Source: Roseomonas rosulenta
GTDB lineage: Bacteria; Pseudomonadota; Alphaproteobacteria; Acetobacterales; Acetobacteraceae
Direction: 5' to 3'
Assembly: GCF_016106005.1 (NCBI RefSeq)
Contig: NZ_JACADR010000015.1
Span: forward strand, 1-34,649
DNA length: 34,649 nucleotides
The position numbers and the translations under genes are program-made. Below are positions 11,105 to 19,794 of the stretch, in pieces (the first letter of the stretch is position 1; the number at the start of each line of letters is the position of its first letter). Under the pieces are notes generated by a model. It searched no databases. It was given only the letters and a program-made list of their open reading frames with translations, and was not told the origin of the DNA.

Positions 11105-13024
11105 TCAGGCCACCTTCATGCCGGCGGACGCCCGCCGCGGGGCATCGCCGTCCATGCGGATCACGCGCAGCGTCGTGCGGATCCGCTGCTTCGTGCCGTC
11201 CTGGAAGGCGATGGTGGTATCGACCGGGATCGCATCCTGGCCGGCGTAGATGGCCTCGATGATGTCGCCGTACTTCGAGTTGATGACGCCTCGACGCACC
11301 TTGCGCGTGCGCGTCAGTTCTTCGTCGTCGGCATCGAGCTCCTTGTACAGCAGAACGACGTCGCGAATGCGCTGCGGGACCGGCAGCGTCGCGTTCACCT
11401 GCTCCACCTCCTCGCGGATCTTCTCCAGGACCTCAGGGCGCGCCGAGAGATCCGAATATGTGGTGAAGGAGATCCGCTTGCGCTCCGCCCATTTGCTGAC
11501 GATCGGGAAGCGGATGCACACCATTGCCGCGAGATACGGCCGTTGATCCCCCAGGATCACGGCTTCCGCCACGAAGGGGCTGAATTTGAGCTTGTTCTCA
11601 ATGAACTGCGGTGAGAAGCGATCACCGCCGGATGTCGTCGCGATATCCTTGATGCGGTCGATCACCACGAGCTGGCCGCGCTTGTCGAAGTACCCGGCAT
11701 CGCCGGTATGCATCCAGCCGTCGCGCATGTCGGCCACATCCTCCATGCCGAGGTAGCCAGCGAACATGTTCGGGTGGCGCGTCACGATCTCACCGACGCC
11801 GTTCTGGTCGGGCTCGTGGATGCGGAGTTCGACGGTATCGCCGAAGGGCACGCCCACCGTGTCGAAATCCACCTCGCCCCTGCGGTGGATCGTATAGGCC
11901 CCGAGCGCTTCAGTCTGGCCGTAGATCTGGCGCATCGGCACGCCAAGGGCCTGGAAGAAGCGAAAGGTGTCCGGCCCGAGTGCGGCACCGCCCGTCGCGG
12001 CCGACTTCAGCCGCGTGAAGCCGAGCCGGTCGCGCAGCGCCCGGAACAGCAGCTTGTCAGCGACCGCCGATCGCCCACCCGCCTTCAGCGCCTCAAGACC
12101 AAGGCGCATGCCGGTCTCGAAGGCGCGCTGCTTCAGCGGCGATGAATCCATCACGCGGGCGCGCACATCGGCGGCGATCCCTTCCCAGACGCGTGGCGCG
12201 AACAGCACGAAGGTCGGCGCGATCTCGCGGAAATCGGCCATCATCGTCTCGGGTTCCTCGACGAAATTGACCTTCATGCGCGAGATCAGCCCCCAGCCGA
12301 GTACGTAGATCTGTTCCATGATCCAGGGGAGCGGCAGGACCGAGACGTATTCGTCGTCGGGCCCCTTGGGATCGACCGCGAGATAGGCCTCGCAGTGCCG
12401 GATCAGCGCGCGCGCGCTCAACTGGGCTAGCTTCGGCCGCGCCGTGGTCCCCGAGGTGGTGCAGAGGATCGCCACCTCCTCGCCATCGGTGGCATCGACC
12501 AGGCTCTCCCATAGCGCGGGCTCCGCCGTCGCGACGGCCGCGCCGCGCTGGACCAGCTCCGCGGCGGAGACGAGACGCGGATCCCTGTGCTTTCGCATCC
12601 CGCGCGGATCGCAATAGATGATGTGGCGCAGGCTTGGCACCTGGTCCGAGACGTTCAGCAGCTTGTCGACCTGCTCCTCGTCCTCCGCGATCACGGCAAC
12701 GGCGCCGCTGAACGCCAACAGGTAGGCGACCTCGTCATCCAGCGCATCGCGGTAGATGCCGAGCGACCGGGCACGAACCGCATGCGCCGCGATCTCACCC
12801 ATCACCCAGTCCGGGCGGTTGTCGCCGATCAGCGCCACCACCTCCCCGGCCCCGACGCCGAGAGAGCGCAGGCCGAGCGCCAGGTCGCGCGTACGGTTCT
12901 CAACATCCGACCAGGTGAGCGACCGCCAGATACCAAATTCCTTCTCGCGCATCGCGATCTCGCGCCCATGCGCGCGGGCGTTGCGGCGCAGCAGGCGGGG
13001 CAGCGTGAGCTCCGTACCGCTCAT
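11105..13024 (-). CDS. Long-chain-type acyl-CoA synthetase embedded in ABC transporter operon
   Basis: An AMP-forming ligase of the FadD15/long-chain type, 639 residues, larger than the second synthetase of this operon. It shows TTSGTTARPK near 189-198 (a variant P-loop lacking the usual TGxPKG glycine), QIYGQTEALG, GWMHTGDAGYFDKRGQL, DRIKDIATTSGGDRFSPQFIE, and a C-terminal LTRTRKVRRG with the expected catalytic lysine. The true start is ATG 13024, overlapping the livG stop as ATGA; the longer open frame upstream is livG in another frame. The position between livG and livH suggests CoA activation of the imported acid as it enters, analogous to vectorial acylation. Substrate unknown. Confidence 0.9.
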   Translation of the reverse strand: MSGTELTLPRLLRRNARAHGREIAMREKEFGIWRSLTWSDVENRTRDLALGLRSLGVGAGEVVALIGDNRPDWVMGEIAAHAVRARSLGIYRDALDDEVAYLLAFSGAVAVIAEDEEQVDKLLNVSDQVPSLRHIIYCDPRGMRKHRDPRLVSAAELVQRGAAVATAEPALWESLVDATDGEEVAILCTTSGTTARPKLAQLSARALIRHCEAYLAVDPKGPDDEYVSVLPLPWIMEQIYVLGWGLISRMKVNFVEEPETMMADFREIAPTFVLFAPRVWEGIAADVRARVMDSSPLKQRAFETGMRLGLEALKAGGRSAVADKLLFRALRDRLGFTRLKSAATGGAALGPDTFRFFQALGVPMRQIYGQTEALGAYTIHRRGEVDFDTVGVPFGDTVELRIHEPDQNGVGEIVTRHPNMFAGYLGMEDVADMRDGWMHTGDAGYFDKRGQLVVIDRIKDIATTSGGDRFSPQFIENKLKFSPFVAEAVILGDQRPYLAAMVCIRFPIVSKWAERKRISFTTYSDLSARPEVLEKIREEVEQVNATLPVPQRIRDVVLLYKELDADDEELTRTRKVRRGVINSKYGDIIEAIYAGQDAIPVDTTIAFQDGTKQRIRTTLRVIRMDGDAPRRASAGMKVA

Positions 13025-13836
13025 GCGGTTGCCGGCTCGCCCTGATCCTGCACCACCTCGTCGGCCTCGCCGAGGTAGGCACGCTTGACGTGCTCGTCGG
13101 CCAGGACCTCCTCCGGCGCGCCGGCGGCGATCCGCCGGCCGAAATCCAGCACCATGACGCGATGGCTGATGTCCATCACCACGCCCATGTCGTGCTCGAT
13201 CATCAGCACCGTCATGCCCCATTCCTCGTTGAGGTCGACGATGAAGCGGGCCATGTCCTCCTTCTCCTCGAGGTTCATGCCGGCCATCGGCTCGTCGAGC
13301 AGGATCAGCTTGGGCTTCAGGGCGACAGCGCGCGCCAGCTCGACGCGCTTGCGCAGGCCGTAGGACAGGGTGCCCGCGATCGCCTTGCGGACATGCTGGA
13401 TCTCGAGGAAGTCGATGATCTCCTCGACCTCGCGGCGATGCGCGAGCTCTTCCCGCTGCGCGCCACCCAGCCAATACGCCATGCCGCGCAGGAAGCCCGA
13501 GCGCAGCAGGTGGTGGCGCCCGACCATGATGTTGTCGAGCACCGTCATGTGTCCGAACAGCGCCAGGTTCTGGAATGTGCGCCCGATGCCCAGGGCAGCG
13601 CGGCGGCTCGTACCGATGCGGGTGATATCCTGGCCGCCGAACAGGATGCGTCCCTCGGTCGGCCTGTAGCGGCCCGAGACGCAGTTCACCATCGAGGTCT
13701 TGCCCGCGCCATTCGGGCCGATGATGGAGAATATCTCGCCGCGGCCGACATCGAAGGAAACGTCGGTCAGGGCCCGGACCCCGCCGAAACGCAGGCTCAC
13801 GCGATCGGCTGCCAGCATCGGCGCCTCGGCGTCCAC
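13021..13836 (-). CDS. livG: Branched-chain-type ABC transporter ATP-binding protein LivG
   Basis: The first gene of the ten-gene minus-strand operon and the second cytoplasmic ATPase of the importer, 271 residues. Walker A is GPNGAGKT (40-47), the signature is the LivG-type LSYGLRKR (157-164), and Walker B is LILLDE (177-182) followed by PMAGMNLEEKEDM. The start is GTG 13836 with GGGGAGG about nine bases upstream; ATG at 13818 is an alternative that still leaves the domain whole. A candidate promoter and palindrome lie immediately upstream. Confidence 0.93.
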   Translation of the reverse strand: MDAEAPMLAADRVSLRFGGVRALTDVSFDVGRGEIFSIIGPNGAGKTSMVNCVSGRYRPTEGRILFGGQDITRIGTSRRAALGIGRTFQNLALFGHMTVLDNIMVGRHHLLRSGFLRGMAYWLGGAQREELAHRREVEEIIDFLEIQHVRKAIAGTLSYGLRKRVELARAVALKPKLILLDEPMAGMNLEEKEDMARFIVDLNEEWGMTVLMIEHDMGVVMDISHRVMVLDFGRRIAAGAPEEVLADEHVKRAYLGEADEVVQDQGEPATA

Positions 13837-13848
13837 TCCGCGTATCCT

Positions 13849-13870
13849 CCCCAGGCTACGTTATCTGGGG
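13849..13870 (-). promoter_or_regulatory. Palindrome CCCCAG-N10-CTGGGG ahead of livG
   Basis: On the minus strand CCCCAG (13870-13865) is followed ten bases later by CTGGGG (13854-13849), a perfect six-base inverted repeat. Its 3' arm runs into the livG Shine-Dalgarno (CTGGGGAGG). It sits at or just after the expected transcription start of the candidate promoter. It could be a repressor operator, or if transcribed whole, a hairpin hiding the ribosome site of the first gene. Six-base arms in GC-rich DNA can arise by chance. Confidence 0.4.
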
Positions 13871-13873
13871 CAG

Positions 13874-13901
13874 GTTATGGGGCGGGCGGGTCGCCTGGCA
13901 A
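13874..13901 (-). promoter_or_regulatory. Candidate sigma-70-type promoter for the liv/fadD/ivd/mcc operon
   Basis: On the minus strand TTGCCA (13901-13896; five of six matches to TTGACA) is separated by 16 bases from CATAAC (13879-13874; four of six matches to TATAAT). A start near 13867 would give a leader of about 30 bases before the livG GTG. It is the only obvious promoter-like pair in the 97-bp gap after the phosphodiesterase gene. Not experimentally supported. Confidence 0.4.
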
Positions 13902-13933
13902 CTTCAATGCGTCCCGACAGCCGCCGACGCGTT

Positions 13934-14680
13934 TCAGCCCTTGTCCCGCAGGGCGATCGCAAGCGGCGGGTCATCGGTGGTGAGCACGTCGACCCCAAGG
14001 CCCAGCATTCGTCGGATAGACGATTCGTGATTCGCCCCCCAGACCGAGATGCGGATGCCGGCCGCACGCAGGGCTGCGCAGGCTTCCGGGTCGAGTTGCG
14101 CCTCCTGCACGCCGATTTCCGGGAAGCCGTAGGCCTTCGCCACGGCAATGGTTCCCCGGACGCCAAGACCGCTCCAGGTGACGCGCTCGAGCAGCCAGGC
14201 CACTCCGGCAAGCCCGCCCGCGCCCGCTGCCTCGGCTGCGACCTGCGCGTCGAAGGCGATGATCCAGGCCGATCTGCGCATCCCCTTGCGGTCGAGCGCA
14301 CCGATAACGCGCGGCACCAGGCCGTGATACGGTCGTCCGTGCGCATCCGCCTTGATCTCGATGCGCGGCACCACGACCGATTCGGCCAGCGCACCCAGCA
14401 TGTCGTCCAGCATTGGTGGTGCCTCGCCACGGCACCCCTTCACGCGCAGGCGGCGAAGCTGCGCTGCGGTCAGCGCAGAGACCGCGCCGACGCCGTCCGT
14501 CGTCCGCTCCAAAGTCGTATCGTGCAGCACCACGACCTCGCCGTCGGCGGTTGCGTGGACGTCGCATTCCGCCTGCTCAAGCTTCAGGCGGGCGGTTTCG
14601 CGAAACGCGGTGAGGCTGTTCTCCGGCCACAGGAAGGCACCGCCGCGATGGCTCGCGATGGCGGTCGGGGGATGGGTCAT
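13934..14680 (-). CDS. Glycerophosphodiester phosphodiesterase
   Basis: Hydrolyses glycerophosphodiesters from phospholipid turnover to glycerol-3-phosphate and an alcohol. The 248-residue protein is a TIM-barrel GDPD. Catalytic and metal residues are visible: His11-Arg12 (ASHRGG), Glu20-Asn21 (PENSLTAF), Glu38 and Asp40 (AECDVH), and the second catalytic His53 (VVLHDTTLERTTDG). The C-terminus has ISVWGAN and GVDVLTTDDPP, as in short cytosolic members. No signal peptide is present. The start is ATG 14680; a longer open frame upstream has no homology-like sequence. Its stop is 97 bp before livG, so it may be a separate unit. It diverges from the receptor/kinase genes at 14869. Confidence 0.9.
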   Translation of the reverse strand: MTHPPTAIASHRGGAFLWPENSLTAFRETARLKLEQAECDVHATADGEVVVLHDTTLERTTDGVGAVSALTAAQLRRLRVKGCRGEAPPMLDDMLGALAESVVVPRIEIKADAHGRPYHGLVPRVIGALDRKGMRRSAWIIAFDAQVAAEAAGAGGLAGVAWLLERVTWSGLGVRGTIAVAKAYGFPEIGVQEAQLDPEACAALRAAGIRISVWGANHESSIRRMLGLGVDVLTTDDPPLAIALRDKG

Positions 14681-14868
14681 GTGGGGAACCTCGGTGCCGG
14701 GCGGCAGGGCATCCCGGCATGGTCGGGAAACGCCAAGTTGAACCCTCGGACGGCAGCGGCAACCTATGTCGCCGCTGATCGACCTGCTAAGTCGTCTAAA
14801 GGGATTTGTGACACTCTTCGTCCATAAGTGGCAAGATTCGCCCAGGCACTGGGTTGCGGGAGGTGTCG

Positions 14869-15951
14869 ATGGCCGGAACAGCGGGACTTCGGCGATGGAT
14901 CGGGTGCGCCTTCGTTGTGGCGCTGGCTTTCTCGTCCGCCATGGCCGGGGCCCAGACTGCCAATCCGGCCGAGGCGCCAATCCGCCTGAAGGTCGTCGGC
15001 GGGCTCGCGGATGTCAGCCAGTATCTGCGCTACGAGGAGCCCTTCTGGCGTCGTCGCCTGCCGGAGGCCTCGGGAGGGCGGATCCAGGCCGAGATCGCCC
15101 CCTTCGACCGCAGCGGCATTCGCGCGCAGGAGATGCTCGCCCTCATGCGCCTGGGCGTGGTTCCTTTCGGCACCGCGCTCCTGGCCATCGTCAGCACCGA
15201 GGAGCCTGAGTTCAACGCTGTCGACCTGCCGACGGTCAATCCCGACATGGCCGCGCTTCGACGCACCGTAGCGCTGTACCGCCCGCACCTCGAGGAACTG
15301 CTCGCCGAACGCTACGACGTCGAACTGCTGGCCATCTATACCTATCCGGCTCAGGTCCTGTTCTGCCGCACCGGCTTCAGCGGCCTGTCGGATCTGGCTG
15401 GTCGACGGATCCGGACGTCTTCCGTCGGGCAATCGGAGATGTTCGCGGCGCTCGGCGCCACGCCGGTCGTCATTCCGTTCGGCGAGACGCTTGCCGCCCT
15501 GCGTTCAGGCGTCGTGGAATGCGCCGTGACCGGAACCCTCTCCGCAAATGCGATAGGCCTGCATGAAGTGACGACGCACATGCACAGCATGGCGATCACC
15601 TGGGGCCTGTCGGTGTTCGGCGCCAACCGGGCCGCCTGGAACGCGCTTCCCGATTGGGCCCGTACCCTGATCCGCGAGGAAGTGGCAGGACTCGAGCGGG
15701 AGATCTGGAACGCCGCCGAGATCGAGACCGGCGAAGGCATCGCCTGCAACGCAGGCCAGCCATCCTGCAGCAGCGGCCGGCGCGGCAATGTCACGATTGT
15801 CCCCGTCTCCGAAGCCGATCAGGCACGGCGCCTGCGCCTGCTGACCGAAACCGTTCTGCCCGGCTGGGTTCGTCGCTGCGGCGAGGCCTGCGTCGCGGCC
15901 TGGAACACGCGTCTGGCACCAAGCCTGGGCGTCATGGCGCAGCCCGACTGA
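14869..15951 (+). CDS. TRAP-type (DctP family) periplasmic solute-binding protein
   Basis: About 360 residues, exported by a signal peptide (MAGTAGLRRWIGCAFVVALAFSSAMAGAQ, broken as LRRWIGC plus a hydrophobic core ending AGAQ). The mature protein has the DctP pattern: an IRLKVVGG start, GGRIQAEIAPF, FCRTGFSGLSDLAGRRIRT, ALGATPVVIPFGETLAALRSGVVECAVTG (in shorter blocks) and WNALPDWARTLI. The C-terminal part has two cysteine pairs (IACNAGQPSC and RRCGEACVAAW), perhaps disulfides. ATG 14869 is chosen because GGGAGG ends six bases before it; an in-frame TTG at 14854 is weaker. There are no TRAP membrane subunits (DctQ/DctM) in the window. The next gene, two bases on, is a sensor kinase, so a role as ligand receptor for signalling is likely. 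Confidence 0.88.
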   Translation: MAGTAGLRRWIGCAFVVALAFSSAMAGAQTANPAEAPIRLKVVGGLADVSQYLRYEEPFWRRRLPEASGGRIQAEIAPFDRSGIRAQEMLALMRLGVVPFGTALLAIVSTEEPEFNAVDLPTVNPDMAALRRTVALYRPHLEELLAERYDVELLAIYTYPAQVLFCRTGFSGLSDLAGRRIRTSSVGQSEMFAALGATPVVIPFGETLAALRSGVVECAVTGTLSANAIGLHEVTTHMHSMAITWGLSVFGANRAAWNALPDWARTLIREEVAGLEREIWNAAEIETGEGIACNAGQPSCSSGRRGNVTIVPVSEADQARRLRLLTETVLPGWVRRCGEACVAAWNTRLAPSLGVMAQPD

Positions 15952-15953
15952 CC

Positions 15954-18845
15954 ATGCAGAACACGCGGCTCCTGCGCCGTGCCGTGTTCATCGGCGCGGT
16001 GCTCCTGCTCCTGGCGCAGACAGCCGCGACCATGATGATCATCGGGCGCGCCCGCGAAGCGCAGATCCGCGGAGCACAGGAGACGATCGAACGAATCAGC
16101 ATGGCAACCGAGGCGTCGATCAACCGCGCCTTCGTGCAGGTCGACGCCATGCTGGCCGGCCTTCCGGCGATGCTGGCTCCCTTCGCGACGAACGACCAGA
16201 TCGACACAGGCTCCGTCAATCGCGTCCTGCGCCAGTTCATCAACCAGAACTTTACCTACCGGGACATCCTGCTGCTGGGTGCGAATGGCCTGCCGGTCGC
16301 CACGGCGCTGCCTGTCTCCCGGCGCCGGCGCCTACCCCTTCCGGTCGAAACCGGCTTCTCCGAACTGGCCTCAAGCAGCGGGGGCGTATCGATCGGTGGC
16401 CCGGTGCAGAACCCGAGCACCGGTGAATGGTCGCTCTTCTTCGCCCGGAACGTCACCATCCTTGGCCTGGGGCCCGTCCGTGCGGTCGCCGAGGTGCCCT
16501 TGCCCTCGGTCCGCGCGCTCCTCTCCGCGGCCGGGGAAAGCCCGGGGTTGCGCACGACGCTCGAACGCGACGACGGCGTCCTGCTCGCATCCGTGCCGCA
16601 CGACGAGACGCGGATCGGCCAGCAACTCCCGCCGATCGTGGCCATGCCGGGCGGCCAGGCGACGCTCGCGGTCAGTCGCTTCAGCGGCCAGCCGGTCTTC
16701 GTTTCGGCCCGGCCCGCCCTGTATCCGACGCTCGTGATCACCTCCACGATCGAAGTCGATGCCGCCCTCTCAGGTTGGTATCGCGACCGCGTCAGGGCAC
16801 TCGCCGTCTCGTCCGTCCTTGGGGTCGTGATCATCCTGGTCGCGCTCGCGCTGATGGTCATTCTCCGCCAGCGCGGCAAGGCCGAGGACGAACGCTCAAA
16901 GGCAAGGCAAACCCTGGAGAGCGCACTTGAATCGATGTCGGACGGCTTCGTCATGTTCGATGCCGCCGACCGATTGATCGCTTGCAACAGCCGCTACAAG
17001 GATTTCTACCGGATCAGCGCGCCCTTCATCCAGCCCGGCAACACCTTCGACGAGATCATGCGCGAGGGCGCGCTGCGCGGTCAGTATCCGCAGGCGGGAG
17101 AAGACATCGAGGCCTTCCTGGCCGAGAGCAAGGCGTTCCACCTGAGCAACCAGCCGCCGATGGAGCGCCTGCTGCCCGATGGCCGCTGGGTGCTCATCAC
17201 CGAGCGGCGCACGCCCGACGGCGGTACGGTTGGCATCCGCACCGACATCACGGCGCTGAAGCGCGCCATGCAGGACCTGGCATCCGCACGCGATGCGGCC
17301 GCCGCTGCCGGTGAAGCGAAAAGCCGCTTCCTTGCGCGCGTTTCGCATGAGTTGCGCACACCGCTGAATGGCGTGCTGGGCTTCGCGCAGGTACTGCTGC
17401 ACGACCCGCGCCTGGCGCCGGACCAGCGCGAGCAGGTCAAGACCCTGCACGAGGCCGGGCGCCATCTGCTCGATCTGGTGAACGGGCTGCTCGATCTTTC
17501 CAAGATCGAGGCCGGTCGCCTCGATCTTGCGCCTGAACCCATGGCGCTGCGGATACTGCTGGAAGGCTGCGCGACTCTGCTGGCGCCCGAAATCGCGCGC
17601 AAGGCGCTGTCCTTCGAACTCGACCTCGATCCGAAACTGCCTGTCGGGGCGCTGCTCGATCCGATGCGGACCCGGCAATTGCTGCTGAACCTGCTGTCCA
17701 ACGCAGTGAAGTTCACGCCCGCCGGCGGCTGTGTCGATCTTCGGGTGCGTGCGAGCGGCGACGCGCAGCTTCGCATCGAGGTCACCGACACCGGCCCCGG
17801 CGTTCCTGCTGACAAGCGCAATCTGCTGTTCGAGGATTTCGTGCAGCTGGCCCCGAATGGCGGGGCGGACGGGCAGGGCACGGGCCTCGGACTCGCCATC
17901 TCGGCCAGGCTCGTGGCACTGATGGGCGGCACGATCGGCTGCGATGAGCGTCCCGGGGGTGGGGCGCTCTTCTGGGTCGAGCTGCCCTTGCGCCCTTGCG
18001 CGCTCATCAACGAAGAAGCGACCCCCATGCCAAGCCCTGCAGCATCGGCGCCCTCGCCGAGTCTCGAAGTTCTGGTCGTCGATGATGTGCTGGCCAATCG
18101 GCAGATCGCGCAGGCCATGCTGCGTTCGGCCGGCCATAACGTCACGCTCGCCGAGGATGGCGCGACCGCGCTGCTCGCCCTCGAGCGCCAACGCTTCGAC
18201 GTGGTGCTGATGGACCTGCAGATGCCCGGCATGGACGGATTCGAGACGACGCGGCGCCTGCGCGCCATGCCTCCGCCCGCATGCGAGGTTCCGGTCATAG
18301 CGCTCACCGCCTCGGTCCTGCCGGACCAGGTGGAAGCGACGCGTCGTGCAGGCATGGATGGGCACCTCGGCAAGCCGCTCGACAGGAAGGCGTTGATCGA
18401 CCTGGTACAGCAAATGCCCCAACGCAAGGCGGCGCCGGCGGCCACGGCACCGGAGCCCGCCGCGCCCTATCTCGATTCCTCGGCCCTCGACATTCTCGAG
18501 CGCGAACTCGGTCACGCAGCCCACGGTATCCTGGCGGAGTTCGTGGGAGAGGTGCGCCGCTCGCTCGCGCTGCTCACCAACGCCTCCGCGGCAGAAAGAG
18601 CGGATGCGGGCCATGTGCAGCATGCGGCACATCGCCTCGTCGGTGCCGCACGAACGCTTGGCGCGAGCCGCCTCGCGCTCGAGGCCGAGGCGCTGCAGAG
18701 GGCGGCGCGGGGAGGCGACCCGTCGCCCGATCTGCAAGTTGCCGTCATCGCCGTGGCACGGGAGACGCTGCCGAACCTGGAGCGCCGCCTTGGCGTCGAG
18801 GACGTGGCCGCCGGCCCGCCCGTGCAGTCCGTCCCCGCCGCATGA
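15954..18845 (+). CDS. Hybrid sensor histidine kinase (sensor-PAS-HisKA-HATPase-REC-Hpt)
   Basis: A 963-residue membrane sensor. TM1 is near residues 10-31 and a periplasmic Cache-like region of about 250 residues follows. TM2 is near 280-305 (VLGVVIILVALALMVIL). A PAS domain is near 320-435 (ESMSDGFVMFDAADRLIACN). HisKA carries His465 in RVSHELRTPLNG. The HATPase has NAVKFTPAGG, DTGPGVP and GTGLGLAI. A receiver follows with the acidic pair Asp710/711 and phospho-acceptor Asp754 (VLMDLQMPGMDG). A C-terminal Hpt has His893 in AHRLVGAARTLGA. All phosphorelay residues are present. ATG 15954 lies two bases after the dctP-like stop; the longer frame upstream is that gene in another frame. No DNA-binding response regulator is nearby. 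Likely co-transcribed with, and sensing through, the preceding solute-binding protein. Confidence 0.93.
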   Translation: MQNTRLLRRAVFIGAVLLLLAQTAATMMIIGRAREAQIRGAQETIERISMATEASINRAFVQVDAMLAGLPAMLAPFATNDQIDTGSVNRVLRQFINQNFTYRDILLLGANGLPVATALPVSRRRRLPLPVETGFSELASSSGGVSIGGPVQNPSTGEWSLFFARNVTILGLGPVRAVAEVPLPSVRALLSAAGESPGLRTTLERDDGVLLASVPHDETRIGQQLPPIVAMPGGQATLAVSRFSGQPVFVSARPALYPTLVITSTIEVDAALSGWYRDRVRALAVSSVLGVVIILVALALMVILRQRGKAEDERSKARQTLESALESMSDGFVMFDAADRLIACNSRYKDFYRISAPFIQPGNTFDEIMREGALRGQYPQAGEDIEAFLAESKAFHLSNQPPMERLLPDGRWVLITERRTPDGGTVGIRTDITALKRAMQDLASARDAAAAAGEAKSRFLARVSHELRTPLNGVLGFAQVLLHDPRLAPDQREQVKTLHEAGRHLLDLVNGLLDLSKIEAGRLDLAPEPMALRILLEGCATLLAPEIARKALSFELDLDPKLPVGALLDPMRTRQLLLNLLSNAVKFTPAGGCVDLRVRASGDAQLRIEVTDTGPGVPADKRNLLFEDFVQLAPNGGADGQGTGLGLAISARLVALMGGTIGCDERPGGGALFWVELPLRPCALINEEATPMPSPAASAPSPSLEVLVVDDVLANRQIAQAMLRSAGHNVTLAEDGATALLALERQRFDVVLMDLQMPGMDGFETTRRLRAMPPPACEVPVIALTASVLPDQVEATRRAGMDGHLGKPLDRKALIDLVQQMPQRKAAPAATAPEPAAPYLDSSALDILERELGHAAHGILAEFVGEVRRSLALLTNASAAERADAGHVQHAAHRLVGAARTLGASRLALEAEALQRAARGGDPSPDLQVAVIAVARETLPNLERRLGVEDVAAGPPVQSVPAA

Positions 18846-18918
18846 CGAGCCGACGCGGTCTGGACCGCCGCTCTGCCTGGCCTAGGATGCGCCCGACTTC
18901 TTCGGGAACGCCTCGCGC

Positions 18919-19794
18919 ATGGCCTTGCTCAACTGGTCCACGAACCCCGCACGGGAGGAGCCACACCCCGAGCTGCGCGGCATGGCCGAGCGCGCCCGGC
19001 GCGCCGAGACCGGGTGTGGCACGGGCGCCCTGGTCTGGCGCGCCTGGGGAGGGGGACGGCCGCTCATCCTGCTGCATGGCGGATCGGGGTCCTGGCGCCA
19101 CTGGCTGCGCAACATCGCCACCTTCGCCGCGGATCGCCTTGTCATCTGCCCGGACCTGCCCGGTCTCGGCGACAGCGACATGCCACCCGACGGCTCGGGG
19201 CCGGAGGCTGTCGCCGCCATCCTCCGTGACGGGCTGCGTGATCTGCTGGGCGGGCAACGCTACGACCTCGCGGGCTTCTCCTTCGGCGCGCTGTGCTCCG
19301 GTCATCTCGCGGCGCTCGATCCCGACCATTGCGCGTCGCTGACCATCGTCGGGGCAGGTGCACTGGGCTTCGTCCGATCGCCGACCGAATTGGTGAAGGT
19401 GCGTCAGCTCGAAGGCGCCGAGCGCGACGCGGCGAACCGCCACAACCTCGCCGCGCTGATGTTCGCCGACGCGTCCCGCATCGACGAGGTGGCGCTAGCG
19501 ATGCAGGACCTCCATACGCGCCGCGCGCGGTTCAAGAGCCGTGGCTGGGCCAGCACGGATTCGCTCAAGCAGGCGATCCTGCGTAGCCGCGCGCCGCTTG
19601 GCGCCATCTATGGCGAGCAGGACGCGATTGCGCGGCCCCATGTGCAGTTGCGCCTTGATCTCATGCACGAGATGCGCCTTGGCGCCCGAACCGAGCTCAT
19701 CCCGGACGCTGGCCACTGGGTCGCGTACGAAGCGGCGAGCGCGTTCAACGCGGCGCTCGCCCGGGTCCTTGGGCGTCAGGCACCCGCGACGTGA
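18919..19794 (+). CDS. Alpha/beta-fold hydrolase
   Basis: A 291-residue soluble hydrolase. The oxyanion region LLHGGSGSWRHW lies near 51-62. The nucleophile elbow GFSFGA has Ser121, with Asp235 (YGEQDAI) and His266 (PDAGHWVAY) completing the triad, in the usual order for esterases and C-C bond hydrolases of the MhpC/lactonase kind. No signal peptide. Substrate unknown; the neighbours suggest an ester, lactone or ring-cleavage product of the local pathway. It starts 73 bp after the kinase stop with only a weak ribosome site. Its stop overlaps the next start (GTGA), so it is coupled to the DMT permease. Confidence 0.85.
   Translation: MALLNWSTNPAREEPHPELRGMAERARRAETGCGTGALVWRAWGGGRPLILLHGGSGSWRHWLRNIATFAADRLVICPDLPGLGDSDMPPDGSGPEAVAAILRDGLRDLLGGQRYDLAGFSFGALCSGHLAALDPDHCASLTIVGAGALGFVRSPTELVKVRQLEGAERDAANRHNLAALMFADASRIDEVALAMQDLHTRRARFKSRGWASTDSLKQAILRSRAPLGAIYGEQDAIARPHVQLRLDLMHEMRLGARTELIPDAGHWVAYEAASAFNAALARVLGRQAPAT

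Noticed and set aside
14806-14868. A promoter for the receptor/kinase pair starting at TTGTGA (14806)
   Set aside because: No convincing -10 lies at normal spacing. The 188-bp divergent gap must hold promoters, but none could be assigned.
16896-18737. A 613-codon minus-strand frame opposite the sensor kinase
   Set aside because: The plus-strand kinase has all phosphorelay motifs in order; the minus frame has none.
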